A DNA stretch of 64,000 nt from Lachnospiraceae bacterium. Lineage in GTDB: Bacteria; Bacillota; Clostridia; Lachnospirales; Lachnospiraceae. Below the pieces are notes generated by a model. It was not told where the DNA came from. It did no database searches and saw nothing but the letters and a program-made list of their open reading frames with translations. Every line of letters begins with the position of its first letter. The stretch's first letter is position 1. This document shows positions 18,358 through 25,606 of this stretch, one piece after another. The stretch covers positions 62,001-126,000 of the forward strand of contig JAFQUB010000027.1 of the NCBI GenBank assembly GCA_017408735.1, in the 5' to 3' direction. A program made the position numbers and the translations under genes.

Positions 18358-18599
18358 AACGATTAGATCCGGAAATTATTGATTATTATAACAATGAAGT
18401 GGTTTTAATGATTATGGAAAAATATGGTTTGCAACAAATGGAGGCATTTAAAATGTTTGTGAATTCAAAAACACATGAAATGCTGGAAAATGCAGATTGT
18501 GGAATGACAGAGTTTGGGGCAGAAGCTATATTGGATATTTGGGAAAATGAAAAGGTAACAGGAAGTCCACAAAATTCTATATATATAAGAGGTGAGTGA
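18354..18599 (+). CDS. Small helical protein of the DUF3990/DUF3791 module
   Basis: 81 residues in ATGA overlap with the DUF3990 gene. It is predicted to be all-helical with conserved-looking segments EIIDYYNNEVVLMIMEKYG and ILDIWENEKVTGSPQNSIYIRGE. I recognise this type of small protein between DUF3990 and DUF3791 genes but know no function. It could be the antitoxin, alone or with the next protein. Confidence 0.7.
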   Translation: MKRLDPEIIDYYNNEVVLMIMEKYGLQQMEAFKMFVNSKTHEMLENADCGMTEFGAEAILDIWENEKVTGSPQNSIYIRGE

Positions 18600-18600
18600 C

Positions 18601-18810
18601 ATGACAGAAGAAATGTGCTTTTTTATGTATTTGTTAGAATATTATGCAGATTATAAGAATAAAAAGTCAGCAGAAGTTTTAAGTGAATGGGAAAAATGTG
18701 GGATTATCCAGAAAGTGTATGATAATTATTGGCTTTATCACACAGAAAGAATAGAAAACGCATATTTGGATATTGATAGCATGATGAAAACTGGAAAATC
18801 AGCTTGGTAA
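18601..18810 (+). CDS. DUF3791-like small protein, putative antitoxin partner
   Basis: 69 residues from the ATG at 18601, which follows AGAGGTGA; a GTG at 18592 in the same frame overlaps the previous gene. FFMYLLEYYADYKNKKSAEVL, YDNYWLYHTERIENAYLDID and the short acidic helical form fit DUF3791. It completes a three-gene unit with the DUF3990 protein. The last base of its stop starts an ATG of gene debris. Confidence 0.7.
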   Translation: MTEEMCFFMYLLEYYADYKNKKSAEVLSEWEKCGIIQKVYDNYWLYHTERIENAYLDIDSMMKTGKSAW

Positions 18811-18962
18811 TGGCGAATGCTTGGGAACAGCGTAAGCTGGGGGATATTGTTGAGCGAATCACAAGGGAAAATGCTGTTAAAATTTGGGATTGGGAAAGGA
18901 AAATGGGGAAGAATATAGTTAGAAAATTAATATATTTGGTGGTTCTTTTGCCATCAGCGTAA
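18810..18962 (+). pseudogene. Remnant resembling the start of a type I restriction HsdS half
   Basis: 50 codons overlapping the DUF3791 stop. The start AWEQRKLGDIVERITRENA closely resembles the opening of a target-recognition half of type I specificity subunits. The similarity ends after about 20 residues, and the rest has no HsdS character. I read it as debris from a lost or rearranged hsdS; translation is doubtful. Confidence 0.45.
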
Positions 18963-19141
18963 CCAATGAAGTCTTTGCAGAACAATTCTCGGATGACGTT
19001 TACGATTACGCTGTCTGGCTGGATAAGGTTTTGGAACGGCAGGAGACGGAACTTCGCATCAAGGATAAGGAAGAGTTACAAAAGAAATTGGTGCGGGAGG
19101 ATTATAGTGTTCGCAGGGTGGCGGAAATTATTATGGAGTAA
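18923..19141 (+). pseudogene. Unidentified C-terminal coding remnant
   Basis: An open stretch without a start codon or ribosome site, in another frame from the HsdS-like piece. It encodes about 72 residues, including SDDVYDYAVWLDKVLE and VREDYSVRRVAEIIME before TAA. The amino acid composition looks like a genuine, charged helical C-terminus rather than noise. I do not recognise the family. With the HsdS-like fragment it suggests a deletion junction. Confidence 0.4.
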
Positions 19142-19220
19142 GTGGATTGTAGTAGACAGTACGCTTATAGGCGTCACAAATGGTTCCTGCGAAGGAAAAG
19201 AAATCCGACTTGTCCCCCCA

Positions 19221-19250
19221 TTGCCAAAAAGTGTAGCCATGTGCTATAAT
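19221..19250 (+). promoter_or_regulatory. Promoter upstream of gtrA
   Basis: TTGCCA, 18 bases, TATAAT, ending about 50 bases before the GtrA start. It restarts transcription of the polysaccharide genes after the insert. Confidence 0.65.
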
Positions 19251-19301
19251 GAAGTTTATGGGTTTACCCCTCGGCGGAATAGAAAGAAAATGAGGTACAA
19301 T

Positions 19302-19727
19302 ATGAAAAAATTAATAGAACAGATTATGAAATTCGGCATCGTTGGCGTGTTATCTTTTGCCATCGATTTTGGAATTTATTCTATTTTAGTATATTTTACA
19401 CCGGTGCCATTGTTAGTAGCAAATTTCTTTGGTTTTACCGTGTCTGTGATTTTTAATTATGTAATGAGCATGAAGTTTGTGTTTGAACGGAAAGAAAACA
19501 TGGACAAAAAAGCAGAGTTTGTTATCTTTGTGATTTTAAGTCTGATAGGACTTGGTTTAAATGAATTTCTGGTATGGTTGTTTGTGGAATTTGCCTATGA
19601 AAATATTGCAATTGTTGCCGAAGTGTTTTCACATAATATGGTGAAAATGATTGGTAAAATTCTGGCAACCGGAATTGTTATGGTATATAATTTTATTTCA
19701 AGAAAATTATTTTTAGAGAAAAAATAA
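19302..19727 (+). CDS. GtrA-family membrane protein
   Basis: 141 residues from the ATG at 19302; the frame runs open upstream to 18966, but that stretch overlaps gene debris and the promoter. Four membrane segments are visible, and the family signature is present in FGIVGVLSFAIDFGIY and NFFGFTVSVIFNYVMSMKFVF. GtrA proteins are proposed flippases or partners for polyprenyl-phosphate-linked sugars used in glycan side-branch addition. The next gene, 13 bases on, is a GT2 enzyme of the kind that charges polyprenyl phosphate. Confidence 0.88.
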   Translation: MKKLIEQIMKFGIVGVLSFAIDFGIYSILVYFTPVPLLVANFFGFTVSVIFNYVMSMKFVFERKENMDKKAEFVIFVILSLIGLGLNEFLVWLFVEFAYENIAIVAEVFSHNMVKMIGKILATGIVMVYNFISRKLFLEKK

Positions 19728-19740
19728 AAAGGAGAAGTGT

Positions 19741-20553
19741 ATGAAGGACAGAATTCTTTTATTTATTCCTGCCTACAACTGTGAAAAGCAGATTGTAAGG
19801 GTACTTGGGCAGTTAGATGAATCAGTAATGAAGTACATTAGCCAAGTTGTGGTAATTAACAATATTAGTACAGATAATACAGAAGAAGTGGTAAAAAGAT
19901 TTATTGAAAGGCATTCGGATATACCGGTGAAGCTTTTGAGAAACAATGAAAATTATGGTTTAGGTGGTTCTCATAAAAGTGCCTTTGCTTACGCAAAAGA
20001 AAATCACTTTGACTATGTAATTGTACTTCACGGAGATGACCAGGGAGATATTCACAACCTGTTACCAGTTTTAAAAAAGGGAATCTATAAAAAATACGAT
20101 TGCTGTCTTGGGGCACGTTTTATGAATGGCTCTAAATTAAAGGGATATTCGAAGTTTAGAACCTTTGGAAATGTGGTATACAACACATTATTCTCCATTG
20201 TGACAAGACAAAGGGTGTTGGATTTGGGGTCCGGGCTGAATATGTATCATGTGGATATGTTACAACAGGATTTTTACAAAAAGTTTCCGGACAATCTGAT
20301 GTTTAATTACTGCATGATTCTGGCGGCAAATTACTATAAGCACAACATCTGTTTCTTTCCAATTACCTGGAGAGAAGACGATCAGGTGTCAAATGTAAAA
20401 ATGGTTCATCAGGCAGTGACGGTGTTGAAAATGCTGTTTTCTTACGCAGCCAATCCAAAAGAATTTATCACATCAGAATGTCGAGAGAAAAAGATTATAA
20501 AATACACTTCAACGGTTGTGGCAGAAAGTGGGATAACAAGTGAAGAAGAATGA
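19741..20553 (+). CDS. GT2 glycosyltransferase, polyprenyl-phosphate-sugar-synthase-like
   Basis: 270 residues after AAAGGAG. The GT-A domain shows ILLFIPAYNCEKQIVRVL, INNISTDNTEEVVKR, VLHGDDQGD with the metal-binding aspartates, and LGARFMNGSKLKGYSKFR. This matches DPM1/GtrB-like enzymes that attach a sugar to polyprenyl phosphate, although there is no C-terminal membrane pair. With GtrA upstream and a polytopic protein downstream it forms a likely side-branch module. Confidence 0.85.
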   Translation: MKDRILLFIPAYNCEKQIVRVLGQLDESVMKYISQVVVINNISTDNTEEVVKRFIERHSDIPVKLLRNNENYGLGGSHKSAFAYAKENHFDYVIVLHGDDQGDIHNLLPVLKKGIYKKYDCCLGARFMNGSKLKGYSKFRTFGNVVYNTLFSIVTRQRVLDLGSGLNMYHVDMLQQDFYKKFPDNLMFNYCMILAANYYKHNICFFPITWREDDQVSNVKMVHQAVTVLKMLFSYAANPKEFITSECREKKIIKYTSTVVAESGITSEEE

Positions 20554-21436
20554 AAACACTTTATATAAAATAACGAATATTGTTTTTCTTGTGGCGGCAA
20601 CGTTTTTTCTGTTTGGAATTGGCAGAGAGGCAGTGTCAGAAGGCTGGCAGACGACAGGGGATTTAAAGAACCCTGTCTTGTCTGTCTTTTTGTGTTTCAT
20701 GTGCTTTCTGATTCTTCATGGAGCTAAATTGCTACGATTCTATTTGGTTTTGATGGAGCAGAGAATGAATTTTAAGAGATTTGTAAAAGTATATATAAAG
20801 ACTACTTTTGTAAATTTTCTGCTTCCTTTTAAAAGTGGCGAATTGTTTCGTATTTATTGTTTTGCCCATGAAACAAAAAACGTAAGAATGGGATTTATCA
20901 GTGTTATTGTGGATCGCATATTTGATACTTGTGTGTTATTACTGTTTTTGGTACCATATGATTTCTGTGTGGCAGGCAGGATTTCAGCAGTGACAGTAAT
21001 TTTATCATTGATTGTATTGGTTGTATTGCTGGGATGCATTTTCTTGTATTCCAGTTATAGCTATTTAAACCGCTTTTTGGTGATACATGGCACCAGCAAG
21101 AGAACCATACGACTCTTGTATATATTGGAAAATTTTAAAATGTGCTATGATTATGTGGCAGGATTGCTGAAGGGAAGATTTCTTCTGTTATTGATTTTCT
21201 CCTGTATTGGTTGGATATTTGAATTTATATTCTTGAAAATTATGGCAGGCTCCTTTCAAATTACGTTCGGTGTGGCACAGTTTGCAGGATACATCAGTGG
21301 AATTTTCGGAACAGGTACAGCCATACTGAAAAATGATTATATATTTGTGAGTGCAGTGGGATTGCTGGTAGCAATGCTGCTATCTTATTACTGTTCTGGA
21401 AAATGCTTAAAAAACAGGAGGTCAGAAAATGCTTAG
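20540..21436 (+). CDS. LPG-synthase-TM / UPF0104-like membrane protein
   Basis: 298 residues from a GTG inside the end of the previous gene (14-base overlap, coupled translation). About seven membrane segments. NFLLPFKSGELFRIYC and VIVDRIFDTCVLLL match the conserved GE..R and R-D-R-x-D elements of the lysylphosphatidylglycerol-synthase transmembrane family, also seen in AglD-like proteins of glycan pathways. The soluble aminoacyl-transferase domain of MprF is absent. A lipid-linked precursor flippase or transferase role is inferred from context. Confidence 0.75.
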   Translation: MKKNENTLYKITNIVFLVAATFFLFGIGREAVSEGWQTTGDLKNPVLSVFLCFMCFLILHGAKLLRFYLVLMEQRMNFKRFVKVYIKTTFVNFLLPFKSGELFRIYCFAHETKNVRMGFISVIVDRIFDTCVLLLFLVPYDFCVAGRISAVTVILSLIVLVVLLGCIFLYSSYSYLNRFLVIHGTSKRTIRLLYILENFKMCYDYVAGLLKGRFLLLLIFSCIGWIFEFIFLKIMAGSFQITFGVAQFAGYISGIFGTGTAILKNDYIFVSAVGLLVAMLLSYYCSGKCLKNRRSENA

Positions 21437-22895
21437 AAAAGTAGTGTTCCTATACGAAGACAGTGAAAGACCAAATCAAAAAATAAAAGAAATTACAGGA
21501 AATAAAACCTTTGGTGAAACAATTTTAAAAAGAAAGAACTTAAAAATGCGTGTTTTAGAAGAAGTGGAGGGCGAAAGTTTTGTGGCAGCTGCATATTCAT
21601 ATGCTTCCCAAGAGGAGCAGAAAGAAGTATGGCAGCAGTTAAAGAATTTTCCAAAAGAATATGCCGTTATACATATGCGTTCTTCTTTTGGTATCCGCAA
21701 TAGGGAAGCCTTTAAAGTACTGTTAGAAAAGGCACAGTTTGTACAGCAGACTATGCGGGTGGAAGAAAATGAGAAAACAGCATTGTTTTTAAGTAAAAAC
21801 ATTCCGGATTATTTAGAATATGCAATGGAATATAATAAGGAAGGAATTGTGGATATGGCAGGCTTACAGAATGCCGATGCAATTCAGAGCAGTTGTCTGG
21901 TGGATTTAGGAGAGCCAAACAATTTTCTGCAATTTATCACCAGTGGTTTTGATGCCAGGTTTTTCAATGCATTGGAGAGCGATGATTTTACTGTTACCAA
22001 AAGCTCTACCAACAAAAAAAAGATTAAAAGCGAATATGAATATTACTATCTGCTTCCGGAAACCATGAAAATGTGGTTTGTAATGCCTTTTGATTATAAG
22101 GAAGAAGCGGAAACTGCCAGCTATACCATGGAAAGGGTTCATACCACAGATATTGCCATTCGTTTTGTTCATGAGGCAGTGGGACTGGAAGAATTTGAAG
22201 ATATTTTAAAGCGACTGTTTTTCTTTATTAAATCAAGAAATACCAAAGAAGTTACAAAAGAGCAGTACGAAAAAGAGGCAGACAAGTTGTATGTGGGAAA
22301 AGTGCTGGAACGTATGAAGCAGTTGAAAGAAAATGCATACTATCAAGTGTTTGACAACAATATTAAGAATGGCACAAAGTACCAGAGTATCGATGAAATT
22401 GTTGAAAAATACAAAGAATTATATGAAAAAGTAAAATTACGTGACCAGTCCAAGGGCTTTTTGGCAGTGGGACATGGCGATTTGTGTTTTTCGAATATTT
22501 TATATCACAAAGAAACCTCTTTGATTAAGCTGATTGATCCGAAGGGGGCATTAAGTGAAGAGGAATTGTACATGCATCCGTATTATGATTTGGCAAAACT
22601 TTCTCATTCCATTTGTGGACGTTATGATTTCTTTAACAACGGATTATACGAAATCAAGGTAGTTGGCGATATGAAACTGGAGTTAGAAGTGGATTTTGAC
22701 AATTCTGAATATGTAAAGATTTTCAAGAGATTTTTAGCGGAAAACGGTTTTGACTATGTGACAGTAAGATTGTATGAGGCATCTTTATTCTTGTCCATGC
22801 TGCCACTTCATATGGACAATGTGCAGAAAACCTTTGGATTTTTGTTAAACGGAATGAACATATTAGATGAGGTAGAAGAATGTTTGAAGGATTAA
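21429..22895 (+). CDS. APH/choline-kinase-fold phosphotransferase of a polysaccharide locus
   Basis: 488 residues, overlapping the previous gene by 8 bases. The N-terminal 250 residues are unassigned. The C-terminal half contains GHGDLCFSNILYH, with His349, Asp351 and Asn356 in the catalytic spacing, and LIDPKGA (Asp370) as the second metal-ligand motif, followed by YYDLAKLSHSICG. This is the catalytic core of small-molecule kinases such as choline kinase and aminoglycoside phosphotransferases. It overlaps a HAD phosphatase gene and a nucleotidyltransferase gene, so it probably phosphorylates a small polar molecule that becomes an NDP-activated substituent. Substrate unknown. Confidence 0.75.
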   Translation: MLRKVVFLYEDSERPNQKIKEITGNKTFGETILKRKNLKMRVLEEVEGESFVAAAYSYASQEEQKEVWQQLKNFPKEYAVIHMRSSFGIRNREAFKVLLEKAQFVQQTMRVEENEKTALFLSKNIPDYLEYAMEYNKEGIVDMAGLQNADAIQSSCLVDLGEPNNFLQFITSGFDARFFNALESDDFTVTKSSTNKKKIKSEYEYYYLLPETMKMWFVMPFDYKEEAETASYTMERVHTTDIAIRFVHEAVGLEEFEDILKRLFFFIKSRNTKEVTKEQYEKEADKLYVGKVLERMKQLKENAYYQVFDNNIKNGTKYQSIDEIVEKYKELYEKVKLRDQSKGFLAVGHGDLCFSNILYHKETSLIKLIDPKGALSEEELYMHPYYDLAKLSHSICGRYDFFNNGLYEIKVVGDMKLELEVDFDNSEYVKIFKRFLAENGFDYVTVRLYEASLFLSMLPLHMDNVQKTFGFLLNGMNILDEVEECLKD

Positions 22896-23275
22896 GTTTT
22901 GTGTTTGATATTGACGGAACCATTTGTCCAATTAAGAAAAAAGACGAAGAATACATGGATTTGGTGCCTTACGCAGACGTGGTGGAAAAACTTCGGGAAT
23001 ACAAGGCGGGAGGCGCCAAAATAATACTGTTTACTTCCAGAAACATGAACAGCTATGGTGGAAATATCGGGCTGATTAATGCCAATACTGCAAAAGTATT
23101 ACTGCAGTGGTTGGATAAATGGGATATTCCTTACGATGAAATTATTTATGGAAAACCATGGCCTGGAAAAAGAGGGTTTTATGTAGATGACAGAGCTGTA
23201 CGTCCGGACGAATTTTTGAAATATTCCGAAGAAGAATTAAAACAGCTTTGTGATGGCTGGAGGGAAAGCTTATGA
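22880..23275 (+). CDS. HAD-family phosphatase (capsule biosynthesis type)
   Basis: 131 residues, overlapping the kinase gene by 16 bases. Motif I is FVFDIDGTICP (Asp10, Asp12), motif II is in ILFTSRN, and FYVDDRAVRPDEF carries the acidic motif near the C-terminus. This is a compact HAD without a large cap, like small phosphatases of capsule loci. It would remove phosphate from an intermediate between the kinase and nucleotidyltransferase steps, or act as editing. Exact substrate unknown. Confidence 0.8.
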   Translation: MFEGLSFVFDIDGTICPIKKKDEEYMDLVPYADVVEKLREYKAGGAKIILFTSRNMNSYGGNIGLINANTAKVLLQWLDKWDIPYDEIIYGKPWPGKRGFYVDDRAVRPDEFLKYSEEELKQLCDGWRESL

Positions 23276-23994
23276 TGACAATAGTAATTACCATGGCAGG
23301 ATTAGGTTCACGCTTTGCCAAGGCAGGTTACACGGTACCGAAATATATGATCGAAGCCCATGGAAAAACATTATTTGACTGGTCCATGGAGAGTTTAAAA
23401 GGATACAATAGTGCAGATACCCAATATATATTTATTGTGAGAAAAGAAGATGATGCATCAGATTTTATCGATTCTCACTGCAAGATGGCGAAGATTGCGA
23501 AGGTAAAAATCGTAGAAATCGACAAGCTTACCGATGGACAGGCAACTACAGCTATGTTAGCAGCTCCTTATTGGGATAAGGCTTCTGAACTTATGATTTA
23601 CAACATTGATACTTATGTGGAAAGTTATGAGCTAAAGTCAGAAGACATCGCAGGAGATGGTTATATTCCATGCTTTCATGCAGAGGGTGACCACTGGAGC
23701 TTTGTAAAATTAGATGAAAATGACAAGGCAGTGGAAGTGCGTGAAAAGGTAAGAATTTCAGATAATTGTACGCTGGGGGCTTACTATTTCAAGTCCTGTG
23801 GCCTTTATGAGGATTTGTATCAGGAATATTATTCTAATGAGGATAATTTGGAAAAAGGTGAAAAATATGTAGCACCCTTGTATAATTTTATGATAGAAAA
23901 AGGAATGGATGTGCGTATTTCCATTATTGATTTCGGGAAAGTTCATGTGCTTGGCACTCCGGAGGAGTTGGAAATTTTCAAGAGGGAATATTAA
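23272..23994 (+). CDS. Nucleotidyltransferase of NTP-transferase fold
   Basis: 240 residues in 4-base ATGA overlap with the HAD gene. IVITMAGLGSRFAKAGYTVPKYMIEAHGK carries the consensus MAGxGSRF...PK of sugar-phosphate/alditol-phosphate nucleotidyltransferases; YNIDTYVES supplies the metal Asp, and NCTLGAYYFKS is the later substrate strand. It differs from RfbA in sequence and is shorter. With the kinase and phosphatase it makes a likely activation pathway for a non-rhamnose component such as an alcohol or amino-alcohol phosphate. Confidence 0.8.
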   Translation: MMTIVITMAGLGSRFAKAGYTVPKYMIEAHGKTLFDWSMESLKGYNSADTQYIFIVRKEDDASDFIDSHCKMAKIAKVKIVEIDKLTDGQATTAMLAAPYWDKASELMIYNIDTYVESYELKSEDIAGDGYIPCFHAEGDHWSFVKLDENDKAVEVREKVRISDNCTLGAYYFKSCGLYEDLYQEYYSNEDNLEKGEKYVAPLYNFMIEKGMDVRISIIDFGKVHVLGTPEELEIFKREY

Positions 23995-23995
23995 A

Positions 23996-25597
23996 ATGAA
24001 TACAAAATGTTCGAAACCATTACTGATTACAGCTTTTGTGCATTGGCTTATCACCTTTGCCACAGACCGTATTTTTTTTGAGTACAGTCTGTTTGATTTT
24101 GAAACAAGGAAAGACGTGATACTTTCTCTTTACGCGTGGGGGATGAAAATCGTATTTCTCGTATTGTTAATCGCAGGTTATCAGATACTTGGAAACACCA
24201 TCAAAAAATATAAAAGTGGAGAAAAAAGCATCAGAGAATATTTATTTTATGCAGGTGTATATTTTCTTTTAATGATGTTTTTGTTATTGCTAGTGTATCC
24301 GGGGGCTTGGCGCATGGACGAGTTTGGAATTCTGCGTGATGCCAAGACACTTATGCCCACATTCTGGCAGGGATATTTAACTTCTTATTTTTATATATTT
24401 GCGTTAATGGTGATTCCCGTTCCGGCAGGAGTGATCATTATGCAGTGTGCATTGATTTCCCTGTGTGTTGGTTTCCTGTGTGAAAGAACTCAGAGGATAT
24501 TGAAATTAAAACATAAATTATGGCTCCTATTACCATTTTTGGCATTCCCCGTACTGGATTCAAATGTGTATCCAATGCGAATGTCAGTATATGTATTTTT
24601 AGAACTTTGTCTGGCAGCTGTATTTTTGTCTGCAATTTTAGAAAAAAGAAAGCTTACATCAAAAGAAACCTGGTTTGCGATAATTCTTACTGCCGTTGTG
24701 TCGGTATGGAGAACGGAAGGCATCTATTATATGTTATGGATTCCTATTGTGTATATAATTACTTTTTGGAAACAGGAGAGCAGAAAAAAGAAGCTACAGT
24801 TTGTATTCGTGATCGTTGTGGTCACCATAACGGTTATGATGCCGCAGACGTTAGGAAACAAAATGATGTCTGGCGACCAGTATGAAATTACTTCTATGGT
24901 GTTGCCGTTGGCTCCATTATTATGCGAAGCACAGGAAGAACAGCTAAAAGAACTTCAGGCTATTGATAAAGTAATTGACGTAAATCTTATGATACAGGGA
25001 TATGAAGATGGAAAAAGCGGTATCTCTGTATTTTGGAGTGAACCGGCTTTAATTAGAACAAATTACACCAGTGTTCAGTATAAGGAATTTAAAAGTGCGT
25101 ATTATAGTCTTATAGGAAAGTATCCGGAAGTTTTCTTAAAAGAGCGTGTGGAAACTTTTGTAAATTCCAATGGAATATTAATGAATACCACAGAATTATA
25201 TGACACCGATGAAGTGGCAAATTATGTGGAATTTAGAGAAGAATATGTTGGTGGACAGGGAATTTTTACCAGTGTAAGAAAACAGGTATTGTCTTTGTTG
25301 GAACTTAACAATATTCAGGACAGTAGCGAGAAATTGGGCTTATACTATCTGGTATACAGTTTTATACCACAGCTTGTTGTATTGGTTGTGGTTGCAATTT
25401 GCTGTCTTGTACGCAAACAATGGTCCGGCCTGTTAGTGTTGTTAGGCGTGATAGGGAAAGTACCATTAATATTTATCACAGCTCCATCCCGATTATTTAT
25501 GTATTATTACGGAATCTATTTAATCGGAAATGTGGTGCTTATTTACGGAATCTTTTGGTTGTATTCCGGAAGAAAAGAAAAGCCACAACAGGCTTAG
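23996..25597 (+). CDS. DUF6020-like polytopic membrane protein
   Basis: 533 residues from the ATG at 23996, which follows AGAGGGA and lies 2 bases after the previous stop. About ten membrane segments plus an exterior domain of about 130 residues (about 290-420). YPGAWRMDEFGIL in the first exterior loop and YLTSYFYIFALMVIP match the DUF6020 pattern I recall from clostridial polysaccharide loci. The acidic residues in that loop suggest a GT-C-like enzyme using polyprenyl-phosphate sugars outside the membrane, which is inference. Confidence 0.7.
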   Translation: MNTKCSKPLLITAFVHWLITFATDRIFFEYSLFDFETRKDVILSLYAWGMKIVFLVLLIAGYQILGNTIKKYKSGEKSIREYLFYAGVYFLLMMFLLLLVYPGAWRMDEFGILRDAKTLMPTFWQGYLTSYFYIFALMVIPVPAGVIIMQCALISLCVGFLCERTQRILKLKHKLWLLLPFLAFPVLDSNVYPMRMSVYVFLELCLAAVFLSAILEKRKLTSKETWFAIILTAVVSVWRTEGIYYMLWIPIVYIITFWKQESRKKKLQFVFVIVVVTITVMMPQTLGNKMMSGDQYEITSMVLPLAPLLCEAQEEQLKELQAIDKVIDVNLMIQGYEDGKSGISVFWSEPALIRTNYTSVQYKEFKSAYYSLIGKYPEVFLKERVETFVNSNGILMNTTELYDTDEVANYVEFREEYVGGQGIFTSVRKQVLSLLELNNIQDSSEKLGLYYLVYSFIPQLVVLVVVAICCLVRKQWSGLLVLLGVIGKVPLIFITAPSRLFMYYYGIYLIGNVVLIYGIFWLYSGRKEKPQQA

Positions 25598-25606
25598 GGG
25601 AAATTT

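Noticed and set aside
18966..19301. Long N-terminal extension of GtrA
   Set aside because: It overlaps gene debris in another frame and the 19221-19250 promoter, and has no protein-like character. GtrA starts at 19302.
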